DNA of 64,000 bases from Chryseobacterium vrystaatense. Its GTDB lineage: Bacteria > Bacteroidota > Bacteroidia > Flavobacteriales > Weeksellaceae. Location: the NCBI RefSeq assembly GCF_000737765.1, contig NZ_JPRI01000008.1, positions 186,001 through 250,000 on the forward strand, given 5' to 3'. The notes beneath the pieces were generated by a model. The model saw nothing but the letters and a program-made list of their open reading frames with translations, did not search any database and was not told the origin of the DNA. The position numbers and the translations under genes are program-made. Below, one piece after another: positions 45,612 through 53,423 of this stretch. The first letter of the stretch is position 1. Each line of letters starts with the position of its first letter.

Positions 45612-46175
45612 ATGAAAAAAATATTAACAGTATTAGGATTAGCAGCCTTTTCTTTCGGATATTCTCAGGGAGGTACATTCGTCTTGAACAATTATTCCCA
45701 ATATGACTATGAAGGATATATCATTGCCAATAATATTGCCGGAGGCTGTTATCCATATATAACTTCTGCAAATCCCGAACTGGTTAAAGTTCCTGCCAAC
45801 TCGCATATGGGGAATGGAAATGAGCTGAGATATGACAATTACAGAGATCAGTTCAATTCTTCTCCCTATCCAATGGCTTCGTGGAATATAAACACATCAA
45901 GTACAAGCAGCGTAACAAGACCTTGGAATCACCCATCTTTAATGCAAGGCGGTGTTTTTTCCTTGAACACGAGATGGGCCACTATAAAATTTGCTATGTT
46001 TTATCCCGGAACCCATATCAATGCCCCGGATCAGTTTGGAACCAGTGTAACGATTGCCGCCAATTCCTGTTATAACGCACCTGATTATTACAGTACTCCT
46101 TCGGGAAGCAATAGCGCAGAAATATTTACCATAACCAATGGAACAATAGTTTATACATACGCACAACTTTATTAA
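45612..46175 (+). CDS. Array secreted protein B4
   Basis: 187 residues: signal ends GYSQ, mature part FVLNNYSQYDYEGYI, GGCYPYIT, PANSHMGNGNELRYDNYRDQF, SPYPMASWNINTS, RPWNHPSLMQGGVF, NTRWATIKFAMFYPGT, NSCYNAPDYY, AEIFTITNG and TYAQLY. Close to B6. Followed 11 bp later by B5. Confidence 0.75.
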   Translation: MKKILTVLGLAAFSFGYSQGGTFVLNNYSQYDYEGYIIANNIAGGCYPYITSANPELVKVPANSHMGNGNELRYDNYRDQFNSSPYPMASWNINTSSTSSVTRPWNHPSLMQGGVFSLNTRWATIKFAMFYPGTHINAPDQFGTSVTIAANSCYNAPDYYSTPSGSNSAEIFTITNGTIVYTYAQLY

Positions 46176-46186
46176 TACAAAATTTT

Positions 46187-46723
46187 ATGAAAAAATTCTT
46201 AACTATAGCAGCAACAGCTGCTGCTGCTCTTGTCTACTCACAGGGAACTCTTATCATTAATAATTATTCGAAATTTGACTATAACGGATTTATGATCGCA
46301 GGGAATTCTACAGTCGGATGCTATCCCCGCGTCGCAAATGAAGCTGCAATTGTTGTCCCTGCTGATTCTCACATGGGTAATGGAAAAAATCTAATGTATA
46401 AAGATTACCAGAACCAGTATTACTCATTATATCCGACGACCAACTGGAGTGTTTATCCCAATGCAAACACCACTTCGGTCATGGCCTGGGATAATGTAAA
46501 CTTAGCTCCCGGCGGTACTATTTCAACTACAACCCAATGGTATGCCACTAAGTTTTACACAACGTTTCCAGGAACAAATACATCAAACCCTGAATTCCAA
46601 ACCAATTTAGTCCTGCCAAATCCCTGTAACTCTGGTTCCTCAACTTCTTTTTCTACGGCATCCGGAAACAACAGTGCAGACATATTTGTCATTGGAGGAA
46701 TCACTTATCTCCAGCTTTATTAG
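46187..46723 (+). CDS. Array secreted protein B5
   Basis: 178 residues: signal ends VYSQ, mature part TLIINNYSKFDYNGFM, VGCYPRVA, PADSHMGNGKNLMYKDYQNQY, MAWDNVNLAPGGTI, NPCNSGSSTS, ADIFVIGG and TYLQLY. It has no A gene directly before it, so A5 would have to serve both B4 and B5. Resembles B7 in WDN/WND and PGGTI. Confidence 0.75.
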   Translation: MKKFLTIAATAAAALVYSQGTLIINNYSKFDYNGFMIAGNSTVGCYPRVANEAAIVVPADSHMGNGKNLMYKDYQNQYYSLYPTTNWSVYPNANTTSVMAWDNVNLAPGGTISTTTQWYATKFYTTFPGTNTSNPEFQTNLVLPNPCNSGSSTSFSTASGNNSADIFVIGGITYLQLY

Positions 46724-46802
46724 AAATATGATGAATCCCGAAGATCATTTATCTATCAAAAATTTAACATTATAAAAAATTTAACCTAAATCTAAATTAA
46801 TC

Positions 46803-47174
46803 ATGAAAAAACTTTTTATATCAGCTGCTTTCGCCGCTTTAACATTAGTTTCCTGTAATAATGAAGGAAGTGCCCTGAATACAGTGGAGAGTATGAAAAC
46901 ACCTCAGATGGAAAACTTTGACAAAGCATTCAAAAGCTTGGGTGATCCTCAAAACAGACCCACTGAAGAGGAAAGAAAAAGAAATACATCAGAACTCAGC
47001 GACAGAAGAAAAGCACTTCTTGTTCCGGCTTCCAAAGAACTGATTCTTTCCACAGGAGTTACAGAAGCTGAACTGACAAGAAAGACAGGAAATGATATGA
47101 GCCAGATCATTGTATGGGCCACTCAGATCTATATGCAGAAAAGTGATGAGATCCGTAAAAACATTAAATCATAA
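46803..47174 (+). CDS. Array lipoprotein A6
   Basis: 123 residues, two shorter than the others because translation stops right after KNIKS. Lipobox LVSC, NNEGSALNTVES, invariant block, variable patch VTEAELTRKTGND. 5 bp before B6. The early stop suggests the last two residues are not important. Confidence 0.8.
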   Translation: MKKLFISAAFAALTLVSCNNEGSALNTVESMKTPQMENFDKAFKSLGDPQNRPTEEERKRNTSELSDRRKALLVPASKELILSTGVTEAELTRKTGNDMSQIIVWATQIYMQKSDEIRKNIKS

Positions 47175-47179
47175 ATATT

Positions 47180-47743
47180 ATGAAAAAGATTTTAACGGTA
47201 TTGGGTTTTGCAGCCTTTTCTTTGGCTTACTCACAGGGAGGAACTCTTATTCTCAATAATTATTCCGCATATGATTTTAAAGGATTTATCATGGCAAACA
47301 ATTTTTCGGGAGGATGCTACCCGTACATAAGCTCCAACAATCCTGATATGGTCAAAGTTCCTGCCAATTCTCATATGGGTAACGGAAATGAACTGAGATA
47401 TGAGAACTACCGCGATCAATATACCAATTCTTTATATCCGATGACTTCATGGGTTATAAGTACATCCAATGCACCTGGTGTCATCAGACTATGGAACCAC
47501 GGTTCACTAATGCCAGGCGGTGTTTTTTCCATTAATACAAAATGGGCATCCACAAAATTTGTGATGTATTATCCCGGAACCACTAATCTCGCTCCTGATA
47601 ATTTCAACGGGACCATTGCAGTCGCTGGTAACACGTGTTACAGTGCATCTGATAACCTTGTAACTTCTTCAGGAAGTAACAGTGCCGAAATATTCACAAT
47701 ATCCGGCAGTGGAACAACAACTACCTACATCCAACTTTACTAA
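47180..47743 (+). CDS. Array secreted protein B6
   Basis: 187 residues: signal ends AYSQ, mature part TLILNNYSAYDFKGFI, GGCYPYIS, PANSHMGNGNELRYENYRDQY, LYPMTSWVIST, RLWNHGSLMPGGVF, NTKWASTKFVMYYPGT, NTCYSASDNL, AEIFTISGSG and TYIQLY. Only 13 bp separate it from A7, the tightest unit-to-unit gap, which argues for one long transcript here. Confidence 0.75.
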   Translation: MKKILTVLGFAAFSLAYSQGGTLILNNYSAYDFKGFIMANNFSGGCYPYISSNNPDMVKVPANSHMGNGNELRYENYRDQYTNSLYPMTSWVISTSNAPGVIRLWNHGSLMPGGVFSINTKWASTKFVMYYPGTTNLAPDNFNGTIAVAGNTCYSASDNLVTSSGSNSAEIFTISGSGTTTTYIQLY

Positions 47744-47756
47744 TATCCTATTTATT

Positions 47757-48134
47757 ATGAAAAAGCTTTTTATATCAGCTGCTTTTGCCACTTTAACTTT
47801 AGTATCCTGCAACAACGAAGGAAGTGCAGTGAATACTGTCGAAAGTATGAAAACACCACAGATGGAAAATTTCGATAAAGCTTTCAAAAGTCTCGGAGAT
47901 CCACAAAACAGACCTACTGAAGAGGAAAGAAAAAGAAATACATCTGAATTAAGTGACCGAAGAAAAGCGCTTCTTGTTCCTGCTTCCAAAGAGCTGATCC
48001 TTTCTACAGGTATTTCAGAAACTGAACTGACAAGAAAGACCGGTAATGATATGAGCCAAATCATTGTTTGGGCCACTCAAATCTACATGCAGAAAAGTGA
48101 TGACATTCGTAAAAATATTAAATCTGACAAATAA
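47757..48134 (+). CDS. Array lipoprotein A7
   Basis: 125 residues, lipobox LVSC, NNEGSAVNTVES, invariant block, variable patch ISETELTRKTGND and SDDIRKNIKSDK at the end (DDI shared with A8). The start is the MKKLFIS methionine, because the frame is open into B6 upstream. 5 bp before B7. Confidence 0.8.
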   Translation: MKKLFISAAFATLTLVSCNNEGSAVNTVESMKTPQMENFDKAFKSLGDPQNRPTEEERKRNTSELSDRRKALLVPASKELILSTGISETELTRKTGNDMSQIIVWATQIYMQKSDDIRKNIKSDK

Positions 48135-48139
48135 AAACT

Positions 48140-48691
48140 ATGAAAAAAATTTTTAGTCTATTAGGATTTGTGGCTTCACTAGCCGCATATGCACAGGGAC
48201 CGCTTGTCATCAATAACTATTCGGATTATGACTTCAGAGGCCATGTGATTGCTCATGATATGGTCGCTCCATGTTACCCCAGAGTAGCCAACAATGTTCC
48301 TATTATAGTACCTGCCGATTCTCATATGGGAAACGGACTTCAGCTAGAGTATAAAAATTTCAGAGACCAATTTGGAACCTCTTTATACCCAATGGCTGAC
48401 TGGAGTGTTGCTACTTCACCTAACAACGACTTTGTATGGGCATGGAATGATGCCAACTTAGTACCAGGAGGAACAATTTCAAACACTACCAAATGGGGAA
48501 TAGCCAAATTTGGAATGGTATACGCGGGTACAACCATAGGAGTTCCCGGTTTCGGGGGAAATATAGCACTTTACCCGAATCCGTGTTATCCTTATCTTTC
48601 TGGTTTCACAACTTCCAATGGGCTTAACAGCGCGGATATATTCACGATCACTAGTGGAACCGTTGTGACTACATATATCCAGATTTTTTAA
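48140..48691 (+). CDS. Array secreted protein B7
   Basis: 183 residues: signal ends AYAQ, mature part PLVINNYSDYDFRGHV, APCYPRVA, PADSHMGNGLQLEYKNFRDQF, LYPMADWSVATS, WAWNDANLVPGGTI, NTTKWGIAKFGMVYAGT, NPCYPYLS, ADIFTITSG and TYIQIF. Both cysteines present. Confidence 0.75.
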   Translation: MKKIFSLLGFVASLAAYAQGPLVINNYSDYDFRGHVIAHDMVAPCYPRVANNVPIIVPADSHMGNGLQLEYKNFRDQFGTSLYPMADWSVATSPNNDFVWAWNDANLVPGGTISNTTKWGIAKFGMVYAGTTIGVPGFGGNIALYPNPCYPYLSGFTTSNGLNSADIFTITSGTVVTTYIQIF

Positions 48692-48706
48692 TAGAGTCTT
48701 GTGATC

Positions 48707-48758
48707 ATTAAGAATATATCTGCTAAATACGGCGGCCGGATTAGCAGATATTCTTAAT
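48707..48758. other. Long hairpin between B7 and A8
   Basis: An 18-bp stem (ATTAAGAAT...CTGCTAA with its complement, 2-nt bulge) closes a GC-rich 14-nt loop (ATACGGCGGCCGGA). No T-run on either side, so it is not a classic terminator. RNA processing or a protein-binding site is possible. Confidence 0.45.
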
Positions 48759-48801
48759 GGCTGATAATGAGTCAAACAAAATCAAACCTAAATTTTAATT
48801 C

Positions 48802-49179
48802 ATGAAAAAACTTTTTATGTCAGCCGCTTTTGCCGCTTTAACGTTAGTTTCCTGCAATAATGAAGGAAGCGCATTAAATACGGTAGAAAGCATGAAAACG
48901 CCTCAGATGGAAAACTTCGACAAAGCTTTCAAAAGTCTGGGCGATCCACAAAACAGACCTACTGAAGAGGAGAGAAAAAGAAATACTTCGGAACTGAGCG
49001 ACAGAAGAAAAGCACTATTAGTACCCGCTTCCAAAGAACTGATTCTTTCCTCAGGTGTTACGGAAGCAGAACTAACGAGAAAAACAGGAAATGACATGAG
49101 CCAGATCATCGTTTGGGCTACTCAGATCTACATGCAGAAGAGCGATGACATCCGTAAAAATATTAAATCTGATCAATAA
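48802..49179 (+). CDS. Array lipoprotein A8
   Basis: 125 residues, lipobox LVSC, NNEGSALNTVES, invariant block, variable patch VTEAELTRKTGND, SDDIRKNIKSDQ at the end. 3 bp before B8. Preceded by 110 bp with the long hairpin, so it may have its own promoter. Confidence 0.8.
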   Translation: MKKLFMSAAFAALTLVSCNNEGSALNTVESMKTPQMENFDKAFKSLGDPQNRPTEEERKRNTSELSDRRKALLVPASKELILSSGVTEAELTRKTGNDMSQIIVWATQIYMQKSDDIRKNIKSDQ

Positions 49180-49182
49180 ATT

Positions 49183-49734
49183 ATGAAAAAGATTTTAACA
49201 ATACTGGCAGTAACAGCAGCATCAATGGCTTATTCGCAGGGAATGTTTATCCTTAATAACTATTCTCCACATGATTACCGCGGAAATCTTATGGCTATTA
49301 ATCTTAATGGCTGTATTCCTGCTGTTATGAACAATGATCCAGCTACCATGGTAGTTCCAGCCAATTCACATATGGGTAATGGTCTCGCATGGAAAATAGA
49401 GAATTACAGAGATCAGTTCAGTACTTCACTGTATCCTATCAATAATTGGCTGGTAACCCTTGGTCCATCCTCTTCAACAGTAAGACAATGGAACCACCCA
49501 AGCATCATGCCAAATGGTGTAATAGCTAACAACACCAGGTGGGCCACGTCTAAATTCCAGATGTATTATGCAGGAACCGGCAACAAGGTCATTGGATTCA
49601 ATGAAAGTGTGGGAGATGCTACTCCCAATACATGCATAACGAGCGTAGATTATTTTTCCACTCCGGATGGCTCTGCAGAATGGTTTACCATCACAGGTAC
49701 TGAAACAATAACCTATTTTCAAATTTATCCGTAA
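49183..49734 (+). CDS. Array secreted protein B8
   Basis: 183 residues: signal ends AYSQ, mature part MFILNNYSPHDYRGNL, NGCIPAVM, PANSHMGNGLAWKIENYRDQF, LYPINNWLVT, RQWNHPSIMPNGVI, NTRWATSKFQMYYAGT, NTCITSVDYF, AEWFTITGTET and TYFQIYP. Last gene of the array. The AEWFTI form links it to B1, B2 and the C type. Confidence 0.75.
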   Translation: MKKILTILAVTAASMAYSQGMFILNNYSPHDYRGNLMAINLNGCIPAVMNNDPATMVVPANSHMGNGLAWKIENYRDQFSTSLYPINNWLVTLGPSSSTVRQWNHPSIMPNGVIANNTRWATSKFQMYYAGTGNKVIGFNESVGDATPNTCITSVDYFSTPDGSAEWFTITGTETITYFQIYP

Positions 49735-49814
49735 AAAAAAGCAGCATTATTGACTTACTTCAGTATTTGTTAAAAGACCGGAAAAAGTTTGTCAAACAAT
49801 CAAAATAGTTTTAA

Positions 49815-49850
49815 TCCGGAGAAGGTATTCTTTCTTCGGATTTTTTTTAT
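49815..49850 (+). terminator. First terminator after the array
   Basis: AATCCGGAGAA and TTCTTCGGATT pair with few mismatches around a short loop and are followed by eight T residues, about 80 bp past B8. Confidence 0.75.
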
Positions 49851-49881
49851 TTAATTTGAATCCTGACGTATACTTAAAAAG

Positions 49882-49907
49882 AAAAGCGGAGAAATGTCTC
49901 CGCTTTT
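49882..49907. terminator. Second terminator after the array, facing rnpB
   Basis: AAAAGCGGAGA/TCTCCGCTTTT is a perfect 11-bp stem with a 4-nt loop and T-rich or A-rich flanks on both strands, so it can stop the array transcript and the opposite rnpB transcript. Confidence 0.75.
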
Positions 49908-49938
49908 TATAAGCTGTGAATTGTGTCCATAAAAAAAA

Positions 49939-50261
49939 CGAGAAAATCTATAAGCCGGATTTTGTCCTTCCGAAGAAGCGCCTGTTATTTATCTGCGTCT
50001 TACATTGCTGCAAAACTTGAGCTGATTACCCCTCGGCTTTCAGGACGAGCCGCCCCTGATTTCCATTACTGAAAAGAACCGATATACTTATCATTGCACC
50101 GCAAAGAGTTTACCTGGTTTCACTACAGCCGAACTGTACCTGCTTTCTGTTGCACTTGTCCTACCCTCACGGGTGACGGATGTTATCCGCTTTGCTGCTC
50201 TATGGTGTCCGGACTTTCCTACCCCTGCCGAAACAGGAATCAACAAGCCGATTTTCTCGCG
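49939..50261 (-). ncRNA. rnpB: RNase P RNA, catalytic subunit
   Basis: Read on the minus strand the region starts CGAGAAAATCGGCTTG, contains the universal GGAAAGTCCGGAC (plus-strand 50207-50219), the CCGTGAGGGTAGGACAAGTGC-type central section (in pieces), and ends with GACAAAATCCGGCTTATAG (plus-strand 49948-49966) followed by a T-run. The 5' and 3' ends pair (AAATC-GGCTT with its partner near the 3' end). About 323 nt, a normal size. It processes the 5' leaders of tRNA precursors. The few open frames inside it are not genes. Confidence 0.95.
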
Positions 50262-50515
50262 GAGGCAAAGATACATATTATTTGATGATATGCTGATGTC
50301 TTCATCAGTTAATATGATGATATACTAATTTCCTGATATGATAATGAGATTGATTAAGGAAGATATACGTAAATCACAAGTGCTTAGGTCATTCAGGAAA
50401 ATAATATAAAACCACAGAACTCAGCCAGATCAGCTAATCAGTACATTCACAAATTATCCCATCATCATATCAACAAATCACCACATTATTATTATCTTCG
50501 TACCATTATATATCT

Positions 50516-51007
50516 ATGGCTTCCAGAGAAAAAGAATTTGCGCAGCTTATTAAGGATAATCAGGGTCTGATTATTAAAGTTTCGCGTCTGTATACCAATT
50601 CTCTTGAAGACGAAGAAGATTTGTTTCAGGAAATCGTACTGCAGCTTTGGAGAAGCTACGACTCCTTTAAAGGAAACTCTAAAATTTCTACGTGGATGTA
50701 TCGCGTAGCCCTTAATACAGCCATTACTCTTTTCAGAAAAAAAAGCAAAAGCCTTCCTACTAATGAACTGGATATCAATCACAGGGATTTTGTGGAAGAT
50801 GATGATGACAAACAGCAACAGATTTCTCTTCTGTACACTGTGATTAAAACCCTTCCCAATGTAGAAAGAGCGATTGTAATGATGTATCTTGACGACCTGC
50901 CCTATAAGGATATTGCAGAAAACCTTGGGATCACCGAGGTCAATGCGCGTGTGAAAATGAACAGATTAAAGAAAACCCTTAAAGAACAGATGGAAAAATA
51001 TGCCTGA
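50516..51007 (+). CDS. ECF-type RNA polymerase sigma factor
   Basis: A 163-residue sigma-70 family protein of ECF size. Region 2 includes LYTNSLEDEEDLFQEIVLQLWRSYDSFKG (in pieces, about 21-49) and STWMYRVALNTAITLFRKK. Region 4 contains LPNVERAIVMMYLDDLPYKDIAENLGITEVNARVKMNRLKK (in pieces, about 118-155). It would direct RNA polymerase to a small regulon, usually under control of a membrane anti-sigma factor. Its stop overlaps the start of the next gene by 8 bp. Confidence 0.92.
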   Translation: MASREKEFAQLIKDNQGLIIKVSRLYTNSLEDEEDLFQEIVLQLWRSYDSFKGNSKISTWMYRVALNTAITLFRKKSKSLPTNELDINHRDFVEDDDDKQQQISLLYTVIKTLPNVERAIVMMYLDDLPYKDIAENLGITEVNARVKMNRLKKTLKEQMEKYA

Positions 51008-51674
51008 TTTTGATTTAGACAGTTTTAAGAAGACATGGCAGGAGCAGCCTGTTCAGCCCAAATATGACAGCACGGAGATCCTTAAGATGCTGAATAGAAA
51101 ATCACGCAATTACGTGAAATATATTTTCTGGATCAGTGTGTTGGAATTTTTATTCTTCTCTGTTTTGGGATTGTTCTATTTCTTTCAAGATCAGGACTCA
51201 GACAGTTTCCGTAAGATCTTAGAAAAACTGGGAGCACAGGAAGCCCCTGAAATAGAGACTAATTTTGATCACGCTTATTTAGCTATTAAAGTTTTAAGTT
51301 TACTGATTACAGCTTATTTTGTTTTGAAATTTTACCAAAATTACCGCAAGATAAGGATCGAGGAAAACCTGAAAGGCCTCATCACACGGATTATCAAATT
51401 CAAGAAGACCGTCAATGCTTTCATTCTGATCAGCATTGTCCTGTTGGTTGCTTTTATGTTTGTATTTACAGCATTCATCTTTTATGTATTGAATTCCCAA
51501 AATGTACAGCCTTCCAATTCAAATCTTATCATCGTGATTATTGGAATCATTGTAAGTACCGTCCTTTGTGTATTGCTGATCTGGCTTTATTACAGACTTG
51601 TGTATGGAATTATTATCAGAAAACTGGACAGAAATTTAAAACAGCTTAAAGACATAGATTCTCACGAAAATTAG
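51000..51674 (+). CDS. Membrane protein co-encoded with the ECF sigma factor (putative anti-sigma)
   Basis: 224 residues: cytoplasmic N-terminus (DLDSFKKTWQEQPVQP), one membrane helix near residues 40-60, then a central helix near 95-112, and two more near 135-160 and 173-198. The 8-bp overlap with the sigma gene implies tight coupling, and the N-terminal helix has the look of flavobacterial partners of ECF factors. No ZAS zinc motif is visible, so the anti-sigma role is an inference from context. Confidence 0.65.
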   Translation: MPDFDLDSFKKTWQEQPVQPKYDSTEILKMLNRKSRNYVKYIFWISVLEFLFFSVLGLFYFFQDQDSDSFRKILEKLGAQEAPEIETNFDHAYLAIKVLSLLITAYFVLKFYQNYRKIRIEENLKGLITRIIKFKKTVNAFILISIVLLVAFMFVFTAFIFYVLNSQNVQPSNSNLIIVIIGIIVSTVLCVLLIWLYYRLVYGIIIRKLDRNLKQLKDIDSHEN

Positions 51675-51732
51675 TACAAACAGGCATCAGTTAAAGATTT
51701 TTCATTAATTTTATCCCACCAAATCTTAAACT

Positions 51733-53361
51733 ATGCCATTATCTTACGTCTATGGAGTTTCCCCGATTCCATTACTTGGACAAACTATCGGAGGAAATCT
51801 TAAAAAGACTGTTGAAAAATACCCCAATCAAGAAGCTTTAATCTGTGTTCATCAAAATTACAGAGCTACCTATCAGGAATTTTATAATCAGACAACAGCT
51901 GTTGCGAAAGCCTTAATTTTTGCAGGAGCAAAAGCAGGAGACAGAATAGGGATCTGGTCTTCTAACCGCTATGAATGGGTACTGCTTCAGTATGCAACCG
52001 CACGGATAGGAACGATACTGGTTAATATCAATCCTGCTTACAGAACACACGAACTCACCTATGTGATCAACCAGTCCGGAATCCGTTTTATTTTTTCCTC
52101 GTTACATTTCAAAACAAGTAATTACAGGGAAATGGTAGAATATGCAAAGGAAGTATGTCCCAGTCTGGAACATGAAATCTTCTTTGATGACAGCTGGGAA
52201 GTTTTTGTAAACAAGGGACAGGATATTTCAGACGATACCCTTCACAGTTTTGAAGAGCATGTACAGTTTGATGATGCCGTGAATATTCAGTATACATCAG
52301 GAACTACGGGCTTTCCAAAAGGCGTTACACTTTCCCATCATAACATTTTAAATAACGGATATTTTATTGGAGTACGTTTAAAATACACTGAGCTGGACCG
52401 TGTCTGTATTCCTGTACCTTTTTATCACTGTTTTGGAATGGTAATAGGAAATATATGCTGTACATCTCACGGTGCCTGCATGGTAATACCGAATGACAGT
52501 TTTGATCCGGAGATTACTTTACAGACGGTTTCTGACGAAAAATGCACTTCACTATATGGAGTTCCAACAATGTTTATTGCTGAACTCGCAGTGAAAAACT
52601 TCGATCTTTATGATTTTTCAAATTTAAGGACCGGTGTAATGGCAGGTTCAGTCTGTCCGCCGGAGATTATGAAAAAGGTGGAAAATCTGATGAATATTAA
52701 GGAAATGAGTATTTGTTACGGCATGACCGAAACCTCTCCTGTTTCTACCCAAACCCTGATCGGAACGCCATTGGATAAACAGGTCAGTACCGTAGGAACT
52801 GTACAGGACCATCTTGAGATTAAGATTATTGACGAAAACGGCAGAACCGTTGAGCGCGGTGAACATGGCGAACTTTGCACCAGAGGCTATTCTGTGATGC
52901 TGAAATACTGGAACGATCCGGAAAACACGAAAAAAGTATTGGATGATGCCCGATGGATGCATACGGGTGATATGGCTGTAATGGATGCTGATGGGTATAT
53001 TACAATCTCCGGAAGAATTAAAGACCTGATCATTCGTGGAGGCGAAAATATTTCCCCCAAAGAGATTGAAGATTTCTTATATACATATCTGAATATTCTT
53101 GATGTACAGATCATCGGCATTCCGAGTGAAAAATATGGAGAAGAAATAATGGCGTGGATAAAAGTCAGAAAAGGATTTACGGTAACGGAAGCCGAGCTCT
53201 TAGAATATTGTAAAGGAAGGATTGCCCATTATAAAATTCCGAAATACTGGAAATTTGTGGATGAATTTCCAATGACGATTTCCGGAAAAATAAGAAAAGT
53301 GGAAATGCGTGAAATCTCTTTAAAAGAACTTGAACTGAATACTTTAAAACAACGTTCCTAA
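51733..53361 (+). CDS. Fatty-acyl-CoA synthetase-type AMP-binding enzyme
   Basis: A 542-residue ANL-superfamily ligase. The AMP/ATP loop is IQYTSGTTGFPKGVTLSHHN (about 185-204), the second motif YGMTETSPVS, the hinge/adenylate motif WMHTGDMAVMDADGYITISGRIKDLIIRGGENISPKEIE (in pieces, about 413-451), and the catalytic lysine is in PMTISGKIRKVEMRE. The reaction is ATP plus fatty acid plus CoA to acyl-CoA, AMP and PPi. Chain-length preference is unknown. Separate transcription unit ending at the shared terminator at 53381. Confidence 0.92.
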   Translation: MPLSYVYGVSPIPLLGQTIGGNLKKTVEKYPNQEALICVHQNYRATYQEFYNQTTAVAKALIFAGAKAGDRIGIWSSNRYEWVLLQYATARIGTILVNINPAYRTHELTYVINQSGIRFIFSSLHFKTSNYREMVEYAKEVCPSLEHEIFFDDSWEVFVNKGQDISDDTLHSFEEHVQFDDAVNIQYTSGTTGFPKGVTLSHHNILNNGYFIGVRLKYTELDRVCIPVPFYHCFGMVIGNICCTSHGACMVIPNDSFDPEITLQTVSDEKCTSLYGVPTMFIAELAVKNFDLYDFSNLRTGVMAGSVCPPEIMKKVENLMNIKEMSICYGMTETSPVSTQTLIGTPLDKQVSTVGTVQDHLEIKIIDENGRTVERGEHGELCTRGYSVMLKYWNDPENTKKVLDDARWMHTGDMAVMDADGYITISGRIKDLIIRGGENISPKEIEDFLYTYLNILDVQIIGIPSEKYGEEIMAWIKVRKGFTVTEAELLEYCKGRIAHYKIPKYWKFVDEFPMTISGKIRKVEMREISLKELELNTLKQRS

Positions 53362-53380
53362 AAGAAATCATCAACAAAAA

Positions 53381-53399
53381 AGCCCGGAAATACCGGGCT
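53381..53399. terminator. Bidirectional terminator between acyl-CoA ligase and rpoN
   Basis: AGCCCGG/CCGGGCT with a 5-nt loop, an A-run before and T-rich DNA after, between two convergent genes. Confidence 0.85.
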
Positions 53400-53423
53400 C
53401 TTCTTTATTTTATATATAACTTA

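Larger units (their letters stand above)
40683..49734 (+). repeat. 18-gene tandem array: lipoprotein A alternating with diversified secreted B/C genes
   Basis: Eight copies of a 123-125 aa lipoprotein gene (A1-A8) each lie 3-26 bp before one or two secreted-protein genes (B1-B8, C1-C2), all on the plus strand. Layout: A1-B1-C1, A2-B2, A3-C2, A4-B3, A5-B4-B5, A6-B6, A7-B7, A8-B8. Gaps between units are 13-134 bp. Two strong terminators follow the last gene. No transposase, integrase or CRISPR is present. Neither family is recognised. Confidence 0.85.

Noticed and set aside
40683..49734. Recurring leftward open frames of 62-135 codons opposite the A genes (for example 42288-42611, 47669-48076)
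   Set aside because: They recur only because the A gene recurs. They lie antisense to the invariant block, have no signal peptide or motif of their own, and several start outside any plausible promoter.
40683..49734. CRISPR or satellite-type tandem repeat
   Set aside because: The repeat period is about 1 kb and consists of complete genes with signal peptides and synonymous divergence, not short identical repeats with spacers.
50091..50285. Two overlapping 61-63 codon frames on opposite strands
   Set aside because: Both lie inside the RNase P RNA gene, whose conserved core sequences and ends are clear.
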